Shown piece after piece: positions 1 to 5,488 of a DNA stretch of 5,780 bases. The notes below the pieces were generated by a model, which was given only the letters and a program-made list of their open reading frames with translations, made no database searches and was not told the origin of the DNA. How positions within the stretch are numbered: position 1 is the stretch's first letter; each line of letters starts with the position of its first letter. The DNA comes from Chloroflexota bacterium (GTDB taxonomy: Bacteria > Chloroflexota > Dehalococcoidia > RBG-13-53-26): the NCBI GenBank assembly GCA_030616195.1, contig JAUWXW010000125.1, positions 1-5,780 on the forward strand, in the 5' to 3' direction. A program made the position numbers and the translations under genes.

Positions 1-402
1 GATCTCCACCGCTACGTCAGTGACAAGGTGGGGCTCCCGACGCTGACTGACATCCTGGAAGAGCTGGCCAAACCCGGCCGCGATCCGCGTGAGACGTTCG
101 AAGCCTTCGCTTTCGCTGATGGAGTCAACACCATCGATGACCTGGCGTCGGGGATGAAGCTGCCCGGAATCGTGACCAATGTGACCAACTTCGGGGCCTT
201 CGTGGATATCGGCGTCCACCAGGATGGGCTGGTTCATGTGAGCGAACTGGCCAACCGCTTCGTGAGAAACCCCGGTGACGTGGTCAAGGTCCAACAGAAG
301 GTGACTGTCACCGTGCTAGGGGTGGACAAAGAACGCAACCGGATTTCCCTCTCCATGCGGAAAGACCCGCAGACGCCCAAGGGGCGCATCACACCCAGTT
401 GA
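1..402 (+). CDS. tex: Tex family RNA-binding protein, C-terminal fragment (5' end outside window)
   Basis: The frame is open from base 1, so only the last 133 residues of a protein usually near 700-800 residues are seen. A GTG at 28 is internal, not a start. Residues about 12-50 match the Tex segment that leads from the helix-hairpin-helix region into the S1 domain (LPTLTDIL, then KPGRDPR, then VNTIDDLASGM). Residues about 52-120 are a complete S1 RNA-binding domain with the family hallmarks GIVTNVTNFGAFVDIG, HQDGLVHVSEL and RISLSMR. A short polar tail follows and the stop is TGA. Tex proteins bind nucleic acid and act in transcription and RNA metabolism in the cytoplasm; the exact role in this organism cannot be read here. 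No downstream gene is close enough to be clearly in the same operon, and the 147-base gap that follows contains hairpins. Identification is secure because the HQDG-type S1 sequence with this leader is characteristic of Tex. Confidence 0.93.
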   Translation, partial: DLHRYVSDKVGLPTLTDILEELAKPGRDPRETFEAFAFADGVNTIDDLASGMKLPGIVTNVTNFGAFVDIGVHQDGLVHVSELANRFVRNPGDVVKVQQKVTVTVLGVDKERNRISLSMRKDPQTPKGRITPS

Positions 403-453
403 ACAAAAAACGACCAAACAGCCTCGTAGGATAGGGGATCGATTTTTCGAGGT

Positions 454-475
454 GCGAAGGAATCCCTTCCTTCGC
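454..475. other. Perfect 9-bp hairpin downstream of tex (first of a tandem pair)
   Basis: GCGAAGGAA (454-462) and TTCCTTCGC (467-475) are exact reverse complements around a 4-base loop TCCC. The hairpin lies 51 bases after the tex stop and 3 bases before a second hairpin with the same 9-4-9 geometry. It has no T-run after it, so it is not a classical intrinsic terminator. It could act in tex mRNA 3'-end stability, in Rho-type termination, or as a repeated palindromic element. Confidence 0.75.
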
Positions 476-478
476 TAT

Positions 479-500
479 TGGCGGGAAAGGATTCCCGCCA
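479..500. other. Perfect 9-bp hairpin (second of a tandem pair)
   Basis: TGGCGGGAA (479-487) and TTCCCGCCA (492-500) are exact reverse complements around the loop AGGA. The spacer from the first hairpin is only TAT. Bases 484-495 (GGAAAGGATTCC) can also pair with 459-470 (GGAATCCCTTCC) at 11 of 12 positions, which would open both hairpins in favour of one long-range stem. There is no T-tract after it. Function is unknown; transcription termination/attenuation or a REP-like palindrome pair are the main options. Confidence 0.75.
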
Positions 501-511
501 GCCTCAGAAAA

Positions 512-528
512 AGGCGGCCAAACCGCCT
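512..528 (+). other. GC-rich hairpin just upstream of the radical SAM gene's ribosome binding site
   Basis: AGGCGG (512-517) and CCGCCT (523-528) form a perfect 6-bp stem with the loop CCAAA. It ends 8 bases before the likely Shine-Dalgarno at 537-541, so it would sit in the 5' leader of the radical SAM mRNA if transcription starts upstream of it. A short A-run (508-512) precedes it. Read on the minus strand, the same A-run becomes a short T-run after the hairpin, but no minus-strand gene ends here, so a terminator role is not supported. Confidence 0.5.
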
Positions 529-536
529 GGTGGAAC

Positions 537-541
537 AGGGA
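537..541 (+). promoter_or_regulatory. Ribosome binding site of the radical SAM gene
   Basis: AGGGA lies 8 bases before the ATG at 550. It is a modest but well-spaced Shine-Dalgarno and supports this ATG as the start. Confidence 0.5.
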
Positions 542-549
542 CTTGATTC

Positions 550-1998
550 ATGGCTGAGAAGGTACTTCTGGTCAATCCTAACCAGATGAAGCCGGCGGTA
601 GCGCCTATAGCCCTGGACTATCTGGCTCAGGCCCTAACGCAGCATCATTTCGAGGTGGACGTGCTCGACCTCTGCTTCTCCTCGGACTGGACGCAGGAGA
701 TTGATGGCTATTTCGCCGATGGCTCGGTCGCCGCAGTGGGCGTTAGCCTGCGCAACAGCGACGACACCTCTTTTGCCAGCCAGGAGTTCTTCATCCCCAG
801 GTTTAGGGAGATAACTGATCACATCAAGCTGCGGACATCTGCGCCGCTGGTCCTGGGGGGATCAGCTTTTTCCATCATGCCTGAGGGCATCCTGGACTAC
901 TGTGGACTCGACCTGGGGATCACCGGCGATGGGGAATGGTCCCTGCCCCTTCTGGTAAGCAAGCTGGTATCGGGCGAGGACTATAGCTCTGTCCCTGGCC
1001 TGGTATATCGAACTGGGGAAGGCTTTGGCTGCAATGCCCCATCTTATATCGACCTGAATAGTTCCCCCAACCCGAAGAGAACAGCGGTAGACAACCATCG
1101 CTACTTTGTTGAGGGGGCTATGGGGAACATCGAGACAAAGCGGGGCTGCGATAAGGGCTGCATCTACTGTGTTGACCCGCTGGGCAAGGGCAGAGTGTTT
1201 AGATTGCGCTCCCCTGAACGCGTGGTCGACGAAATAGAGGCTCTTCTGAACATGGGCATCGATTATTTCCATCTTTGTGACAGTGAGTTCAATCTGCCAC
1301 CGTCTCATGCTGAGCAGGTCTGCCTGGAAATCGCTCGGCGGGGACTGGGAGACAGGGTGAACTGGTACGCCTATTGTAGCCCGACGCCCTTCACCAAAGA
1401 GATGGCTGTCCTATTTCAGAGAGCCGGGTGCCGGGGAATAGACTTTGGCTCGGATAGTGGTAGCGACCGGATGCTGCCTATTCTGGGTAGAGATTTCAGG
1501 GTGGAGGACTTGCGGCATACTGCCGCTATTTGTCATCAACAGGGTTTGGTTTTTATGTACGACCTCCTGTTGGGCGGACCGGGGGAAACGAGGCAGACCC
1601 TTCGGCAGACCATTGAAGTAATGAAAGAGGTCTCCCCATCAAGGGTGGGCGCTGCCATCGGGGTGCGCATTTTCCCGGGGACAAGGTTGTCAAATACGGT
1701 ACGGGAAATGGGACCGCTGCATGCCAACCCCAATCTACTGGGTAATACGCAGGGGAATGAGCGATTCTTTGCTCCCATCTTCTATCTTTCGGCAGCCTTG
1801 GGAGAGGATGCTCTCCAGTACCTGGCGGGCCTGATAGGCGGGGATGAGCGGTTCCTGGTCATGAGCCCCCCGGAGGGTGGCGATAGGAACTACAACTATA
1901 ATGAGAATGCCCTGCTGGTAGAGGCGATTCGCCAGGGCTATAGAGGAGCCTTCTGGGATATCTTGAGGAGGATATCTGAGAACGGCCTTCCCGGCTGA
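550..1998 (+). CDS. B12-binding-domain radical SAM enzyme, substrate unknown
   Basis: This complete 482-residue protein has the two-part layout of cobalamin-dependent radical SAM enzymes. Residues about 1-165 resemble a B12-binding Rossmann domain: KVLLVNPN start, VAAVGVSLRNSDD near 60-72, then LVLGGSAFSIMPE near 100-112 and a GDGE turn at 126-129. No DxHxxG motif is seen, so a bound cobalamin would lack that His ligand, as in many family members. Residues about 190-380 form the radical SAM core: TKRGCDKGCIYC carries the cluster cysteines C200, C204 and C207 (CxxxCxxC), FHLCDSEFN near 240-247 is a typical second strand, and GGPGET (342-347) is a conserved late-barrel motif. The remaining ~100 residues are an unassigned C-terminal region. 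Such enzymes methylate or rearrange unactivated carbons in cofactors, lipids and natural products, and the sequence does not say which. The gene stands alone between tex and the convergent folE. A non-B12 reaction in this fold is possible. The class is secure; any specific product would be a guess. Confidence 0.88.
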   Translation: MAEKVLLVNPNQMKPAVAPIALDYLAQALTQHHFEVDVLDLCFSSDWTQEIDGYFADGSVAAVGVSLRNSDDTSFASQEFFIPRFREITDHIKLRTSAPLVLGGSAFSIMPEGILDYCGLDLGITGDGEWSLPLLVSKLVSGEDYSSVPGLVYRTGEGFGCNAPSYIDLNSSPNPKRTAVDNHRYFVEGAMGNIETKRGCDKGCIYCVDPLGKGRVFRLRSPERVVDEIEALLNMGIDYFHLCDSEFNLPPSHAEQVCLEIARRGLGDRVNWYAYCSPTPFTKEMAVLFQRAGCRGIDFGSDSGSDRMLPILGRDFRVEDLRHTAAICHQQGLVFMYDLLLGGPGETRQTLRQTIEVMKEVSPSRVGAAIGVRIFPGTRLSNTVREMGPLHANPNLLGNTQGNERFFAPIFYLSAALGEDALQYLAGLIGGDERFLVMSPPEGGDRNYNYNENALLVEAIRQGYRGAFWDILRRISENGLPG

Positions 1999-2016
1999 GG
2001 GGCTTTTACCTCCCCT
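1998..2016. terminator. Possible shared weak terminator between convergent radical SAM and folE genes
   Basis: AGGGG (1998-2002) and CCCCT (2012-2016) form a 5-bp GC-rich stem around a 9-base loop. The hairpin overlaps the last base of the radical SAM stop codon and the last codons and stop of folE on the other strand. No T-run follows on either strand, so only a weak bidirectional role can be proposed, from position more than from sequence. Confidence 0.25.
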
Positions 2017-2575
2017 GTACCAAAGAGAGGAACTCAGCTCTGGTGGCGGGCCTTTGGCGGAAGAGGCCCCTATTGGCCGAGGTAATCATACTGCTTCCCG
2101 GCTTCTCTATCCCGCGCATGGTCATGCACAGGTGCTCCGCCTGGATAACCACGGCTACACCCTCAGGCTCGAGGGCCTGAAGAAGGGCTTCGGCAATCTG
2201 AGTGGTCATCCGCTCCTGAAGTTGGGGACGGTGGGCGACGATTTCTACCACTCTGGCTATCTTGCTGGCTCCCACTATTCTACCGTTGCGGTTGGGGATA
2301 TAGCCGACGTGAGCTACTCCGTAAAAGGGAAGGAGGTGATGCTCACACATTGAGTAGAAAGGAATGTCCTTTAGCACCACCATTTCCCGGTGACCCTCCT
2401 CAAAGCCGACACTCAGTTCCTCTCTGGGGTCCTTATCCAGCCCGCCGAAGAGGTCGGCATACATTTCAGCAATGCGCTGCGGCGTGCCCACCAAACCCTC
2501 TCGCCTGGGGTCGTCACCAATAGCTTCAATGATGGAGGTTACTGCTTGTTCAATCTTCCCCTGGTCAACTGCCAT
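2006..2575 (-). CDS. folE: GTP cyclohydrolase I (type IA, FolE)
   Basis: The product converts GTP to 7,8-dihydroneopterin triphosphate and formate, the first step of tetrahydrofolate synthesis and a source of pterin for queuosine-type pathways. It is a cytosolic enzyme, a homodecamer in the family. At 189 residues it has normal bacterial length. [12 protein letters not shown] gives zinc ligands C77 and H80 and catalytic H79. [10 protein letters not shown] (102-111) is the substrate-binding segment, RPQLQERMT (116-124) is a family signature, and EHLCMTMRG supplies H148, the third zinc ligand C150 and R154 for the triphosphate. All key residues are present, so it should be active. The ATG at 2575 is preceded by a strong ribosome binding site. 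The gene points the same way as thrC but lies 280 bases downstream of it across an AT-rich repeat, so it may have its own promoter. It ends 7 bases from the end of the convergent radical SAM gene. Confidence 0.97.
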   Translation of the reverse strand: MAVDQGKIEQAVTSIIEAIGDDPRREGLVGTPQRIAEMYADLFGGLDKDPREELSVGFEEGHREMVVLKDIPFYSMCEHHLLPFYGVAHVGYIPNRNGRIVGASKIARVVEIVAHRPQLQERMTTQIAEALLQALEPEGVAVVIQAEHLCMTMRGIEKPGSSMITSANRGLFRQRPATRAEFLSLVQGR

Positions 2576-2578
2576 GTA

Positions 2579-2586
2579 TCCTCCTT
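2579..2586 (-). promoter_or_regulatory. Strong ribosome binding site of folE
   Basis: On the minus strand AAGGAGGA lies just before the folE ATG, with 3-4 bases of spacing. A second AGGA directly upstream overlaps it (2586-2589). This near-consensus site fixes the folE start at 2575 and is clearly stronger than those of the genes in the hom-thrC string. Confidence 0.75.
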
Positions 2587-2655
2587 CCTGGAATAAGGTT
2601 TAGACTGGTCGCCCATTCTATATGTAACACCTTAAGCAGTGGCGCATAATCCCAA

Positions 2656-2813
2656 CAAGGATCAAATCTTAAACCCGAAGCACCAAATCAAAGAATTCAA
2701 AATTCAAACTGCAAAGTTCAAAATTATCTTTGAATGCTCCTTTTTGCGTTTTGAATTTTCATCTTCGGTCATTGGAGCTTGTTTAGAGTTTAGGAATTAG
2801 CATTTAGAGTTTG
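2656..2813. repeat. AT-rich nested inverted-repeat element between thrC and folE
   Basis: This stretch has no gene and is sharply AT-rich: 2691-2760 holds 19 G/C in 70 bases, unlike the GC-richer genes on both sides. Its core is palindromic. AAAATTCAAACTGCAAA (2699-2715) pairs with 2743-2759 at 15 of 17 positions. Inside it, TTCAAA (2717-2722) pairs exactly with TTTGAA (2729-2734) around a 6-base loop. Outside, the left side is A-rich (AAATC, AAACCCGAAGCACC) and the right side T-rich (TTGTTTAGAGTTTAGG), a looser complementary trend. From memory, similar AT-rich units with TTTGAATTTTCATnTTnGGTCATT-like cores are scattered between genes in many metagenome-derived bacterial genomes. It encodes no transposase, so it would be a MITE-like or other non-coding repeat. 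Boundaries are approximate. Confidence 0.6.
2782..2812. repeat. Direct repeat of TTTAGAGTTT inside the AT-rich element
   Basis: TTTAGAGTTT occurs at 2782-2791 and again at 2803-2812, a period of 21 bases, with TTTAGG following the first copy's core. The pair makes up the right arm of the palindromic element and may reflect internal duplication. Confidence 0.5.
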
Positions 2814-2855
2814 TCTGTACGCTTCGCTATACGCAACTAGTTCGGTCGTCACCTG

Positions 2856-3905
2856 TTAGCTCCAGCCGAGGGCCTCTTCTACTTTACTCAGTTCGGCGGG
2901 GAGTTCCTCAAGAGAGGGGGTGCCTGCCATGGCAGTGTCCGGGTCCTTCAAGCCACTGCCAGTGACTATGCAGACCACCCTCTTCCCAGAAAAGTCGTAC
3001 TTCCCCCTCATCTTGATCAGACCGGCCAGGGAGGCTGCTGAGGCTGGCTCACCGAAGATGCCTCCCTTGGTGGCCAGGAGACCGTAAGCTGCCAGGATTT
3101 CCTTATCGGTGACCGAATCAATAACACCGCCGGATGCGTCTCGAGCTGCCACAGCACCCTTCCAACTGGCGGGATTGCCGATGCGTATCGCCGTGGCAAC
3201 GGTCTCAGGTTGATCAACCCTGTGACCTTTCACAATGGGTGCTGCTCCCTCTGCTTGAAATCCCATCATTTTGGGGGTCTGGGCGGCTCTTCCTGCTTGG
3301 TGGTACTCTACAAATCCCTTCCAGTAGGCGGTGATATTACCGGCATTGCCTACAGGAATAAAAAGGTAATCTGGGGCCTCGCCCAAACTGTCCACAATTT
3401 CAAAGGCAGCCGTCTTTTGCCCTTCAATACGGTGGGGGTTAATCGAGTTGACCAGGGTGACAGGATGTTTCTCCACCAGGCGGAGCACTGTTTCCAGGGC
3501 CTGGTCAAAGTTACCGTCAATGGCAATTATCCTGGCGCCATGGACGATAGCCTGCGCCAGCTTACCCAGGGCAATGTTCCCTTTAGGGACAACAATAATG
3601 GTGGGAAGCCCGCAAATTGCTCCGTAGGCTGCTGCGGAGGCGCTGGTATTGCCAGTGGAGGCACAGATAATAGCGGGACTTTTTGCCTCCCAGGCCTTGG
3701 CCACGGCAACTACCATGCCTCGGTCCTTGAAAGACCCGGTAGGATTGCACCCCTCTAGCTTGAAATATAGCTCGCCACACCCTAGCTCGCTCTCCAGCCC
3801 TGGCGACCTGAGCAAGGGAGTACCTCCCTCACCCAGGGTTATCCGGGGAGTAGCGGGAGTAATAGGGAGGAAACGGCCATATTCGGCTAATACCCCTTTA
3901 CCCAT
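2856..3905 (-). CDS. thrC: Threonine synthase (PLP-dependent)
   Basis: The product converts O-phospho-L-homoserine to L-threonine and phosphate, the last step of threonine synthesis, in the cytosol. At 349 residues it matches the compact class known from Firmicutes and Actinobacteria, which lacks the N-terminal zinc ribbon found in some longer ThrC proteins. Motifs in order: TLGEGGTPLL (23-32); NPTGSFKDRG (54-63) with K60 as the PLP Schiff-base lysine; ASTGNTSASAAAYG (82-95), which binds the cofactor carboxylate region; GNAGN (186-190), the PLP phosphate loop; and TGSGLKDP near the C-terminus. All are intact. The ATG at 3905 is the only start in this frame after the upstream stop and has a poor ribosome site (AAGTGGGG only 2 bases away). 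Translation is therefore probably coupled to the small gene ending 12 bases upstream. Homoserine kinase is not in the window. Confidence 0.96.
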   Translation of the reverse strand: MGKGVLAEYGRFLPITPATPRITLGEGGTPLLRSPGLESELGCGELYFKLEGCNPTGSFKDRGMVVAVAKAWEAKSPAIICASTGNTSASAAAYGAICGLPTIIVVPKGNIALGKLAQAIVHGARIIAIDGNFDQALETVLRLVEKHPVTLVNSINPHRIEGQKTAAFEIVDSLGEAPDYLFIPVGNAGNITAYWKGFVEYHQAGRAAQTPKMMGFQAEGAAPIVKGHRVDQPETVATAIRIGNPASWKGAVAARDASGGVIDSVTDKEILAAYGLLATKGGIFGEPASAASLAGLIKMRGKYDFSGKRVVCIVTGSGLKDPDTAMAGTPSLEELPAELSKVEEALGWS

Positions 3906-3917
3906 TGCCCCACTTCT

Positions 3918-4124
3918 TTAGAGGAAGCTCTCTGAATAATGCCCCTTTTCATCCCATTTCCCCTTGAGGTATCCCCTGTCTCGTGAACAGTCCTCACACA
4001 GGCGTAATGGGGGCTCTCCCTCTTCACAAATATAGCCGTATCTCTCGGGGTGTCTCATAACCTTACCACAGCCGTCGCACACCATGTCGCCAGTGACTGT
4101 TAGCCCGGCAGTCCAGGATGTCAT
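3918..4124 (-). CDS. Small cysteine-rich (zinc-ribbon-like) protein between hom and thrC
   Basis: This 68-residue protein is not one I can name. It has two CxxC knuckles, CDGC (C16, C19) and CEDC (C43, C46), plus C33 between them, so it probably binds one zinc ion. There is no signal peptide or membrane segment, and the tail is charged (KGKWDEKGHYSESFL). The gene starts 11 bases after hom. A ribosome site AGGTGA overlaps the hom stop with 7 bases of spacing, which supports the ATG at 4124; M14, just before the first CxxC, is a less likely start. It ends 12 bases before thrC and is in the same reading frame, with one TAA between them. Its tight packing argues for a real, co-translated gene. 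Some ThrC families carry an N-terminal zinc ribbon, so a role linked to ThrC or Hom is a thought, not a conclusion. The Cys spacing and conserved-looking core make a chance ORF unlikely. Confidence 0.72.
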   Translation of the reverse strand: MTSWTAGLTVTGDMVCDGCGKVMRHPERYGYICEEGEPPLRLCEDCSRDRGYLKGKWDEKGHYSESFL

Positions 4125-4135
4125 TTCGTGATCAC

Positions 4136-5488
4136 CTACCCTTCAACCCTGATAAAATTGCTTATTTCCCTAACTACAGGGAGTTTCTCCATCTCCTCCA
4201 AGGCCTGCTGCATGAATTGCTCCCGAGCGGGGTGGGTAATAATGACTATTTCAGCCGTTTGAGTGGCCGCGTCGGCCTCCTTTTGAATGGCGGAAAAGAT
4301 GCTAATGGAGCGATCGCCCAGACTCTTGGCTATCTGGGCAAGAACTCCAGGGGCGTCAGCAATACTCATCCTGAGGTAATAGCGGGTTTCCAGTTCCGAA
4401 ATTGGCTTGACGGTTCGGACAGGAAAGGAGGAGCTCGTAGCAGGCGAAACGTTTTCGCTTTCTGGTGGCAATTCTCTTGTTCCCACCTCCTTACCCTGCA
4501 TGATATTCTTTGCGGCAGCAATGACATCAGCAATAATGGCGCTGGAGGTTGGCAAGGAGCCGGCCCCCTCTCCGTAGAATAGCACCTTGCCCACCAGGTC
4601 ACCTTCTATCTGGATGGCGTTGTAAACACCGCCTACCTTGGCTAGTAGAAAATCCATGGGGATAAAGGCGGGATGAACCCTCACCTCGATAGACCCATTT
4701 CCCTTCTTAGCAATAGCCAGGAGCTTTATCTCGTAACCCAGCTCTTTGGCGTAACGGAAGTCGCGCTCGGCAAGACGAGTAATGCCCTGGCAGTAAACGT
4801 CCTCGGGACAAACATTACAATGAAAGGCAGCAGTGGCCAGGATAGCCAGCTTATAGGCAGCATCTATCCCCTCAATATCATTGGTGGCATCGGCTTCGGC
4901 GTAACCCAACTCCTGAGCCTGTCTCAGAGCAGCGGCAAAGCTGACCCCTTCAGCGGACATCTGGGTGAGAATATAGTTAGTAGTCCCGTTAATTATGGCG
5001 TGGATGGCCGAGATTTCATTGACCAGCAGGCCCTGCCTAAGAGGAAGGAGCAGTGGGATGCCTCCGCCCACGCTGGCTTCATAAAGCAGGTCCACCCCCT
5101 TTTGTTGAGCTATACCTAGCAGCTTCAATCCATGCTTGGATATCACCTCTTTATTGGCAGTGACCACGGACTTGCCGCTAAGAAGAGCTTGTTCAATGTA
5201 CGCCAGGGCAGGGTGCTCACCACCGATAACTTCAATAACAATGCGTATTTCTGGATCAGTCAAGATTTCCTGGGGATCAACGGTGAGAAGGTGCTGGTCT
5301 ATTGCCAGTGAGCGTGGTTTTGAAGGCTCACGGACCAGAATCTTCTTCAGTACCGAAGGGCAGCCTATCTCTTCGGCTATGGCCCTGTCTTTCTCCAACA
5401 GGGTCTTAGCTACCCCACCACCTACTACCCCAAGCCCCATGAGTCCGATGCCGATGCTTTTCTTTTCTCCCACCTCTATCTCCCTCAT
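4136..5488 (-). CDS. hom: Homoserine dehydrogenase with C-terminal ACT domain
   Basis: The product reduces L-aspartate-4-semialdehyde to L-homoserine with NAD(P)H, the branch point to threonine and methionine. The 450 residues hold three parts. The Rossmann nucleotide-binding domain has GLGVVGGG (18-25) and TANKEV (110-115, K113). The catalytic domain has EASVGGGIPLL (137-147), NGTTNYIL (167-174) and the signature GYAEADATNDIEGIDAAYK (195-213), whose E198, D209 and K213 match the catalytic residues of yeast Hom. The ACT domain (about 368-450, YYLRMSIADAPGVLAQIA) is usually the site of threonine feedback control. A low-complexity linker (335-365) joins the last two. It is monofunctional; no aspartokinase domain is fused. 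The ATG at 5488 overlaps the stop of the upstream gene (ATGA), suggesting coupled translation. A GTG at 5473 with GGGAG upstream is an alternative start and would remove only five residues. Confidence 0.96.
   Translation of the reverse strand: MREIEVGEKKSIGIGLMGLGVVGGGVAKTLLEKDRAIAEEIGCPSVLKKILVREPSKPRSLAIDQHLLTVDPQEILTDPEIRIVIEVIGGEHPALAYIEQALLSGKSVVTANKEVISKHGLKLLGIAQQKGVDLLYEASVGGGIPLLLPLRQGLLVNEISAIHAIINGTTNYILTQMSAEGVSFAAALRQAQELGYAEADATNDIEGIDAAYKLAILATAAFHCNVCPEDVYCQGITRLAERDFRYAKELGYEIKLLAIAKKGNGSIEVRVHPAFIPMDFLLAKVGGVYNAIQIEGDLVGKVLFYGEGAGSLPTSSAIIADVIAAAKNIMQGKEVGTRELPPESENVSPATSSSFPVRTVKPISELETRYYLRMSIADAPGVLAQIAKSLGDRSISIFSAIQKEADAATQTAEIVIITHPAREQFMQQALEEMEKLPVVREISNFIRVEG

Larger units (their letters stand above)
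2576..2855. other. Non-coding gap between thrC and folE
   Basis: The 280 bases hold, from folE outward, the folE ribosome binding site, a roughly 60-base leader region, the AT-rich palindromic element, and a 42-base tail (2814-2855) next to the thrC stop. That tail contains the palindrome AACTAGTT at 2835-2842. No convincing ORF is present. A folE promoter is likely here. The minus-strand TATAGAAT near 2611-2618 is -10-like, but no good -35 lies at standard distance, so I do not call a promoter. No T-tailed terminator is visible right after thrC. Confidence 0.6.

Noticed and set aside
454..528. A CRISPR array or a classical intrinsic terminator
   Set aside because: The three hairpins have different sequences and no regular spacer, so it is not CRISPR; none is followed by a T-run on the plus strand, so a standard terminator is not supported.
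403..549. A cobalamin or SAM riboswitch before the radical SAM gene
   Set aside because: I could not see the conserved B12-box or a SAM-riboswitch core, only simple hairpins.
862..1308. 148-residue minus-strand ORF inside the radical SAM gene
   Set aside because: It lies wholly antisense to a gene with clear family motifs, shows no recognisable domain and has no matching upstream signals; a shadow frame.
3210..3758. 182-residue plus-strand ORF opposite thrC
   Set aside because: It is antisense to intact thrC; its Gly/Asn-rich composition is what the complementary strand of thrC would give.
3906..4124. A thrC pseudogene or nonsense mutation splitting a zinc-ribbon-ThrC fusion
   Set aside because: thrC alone has full length for its compact class with its own ATG, and the small gene has its own ribosome site and end, so two genes are the simpler reading.
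4118..4582. 154-residue plus-strand ORF opposite the hom C-terminus
   Set aside because: It is antisense to the ACT-domain region of hom and has no family features.
4673..5119. 148-residue plus-strand ORF opposite hom
   Set aside because: It is antisense to the catalytic core of hom, with no domain or ribosome site of note.
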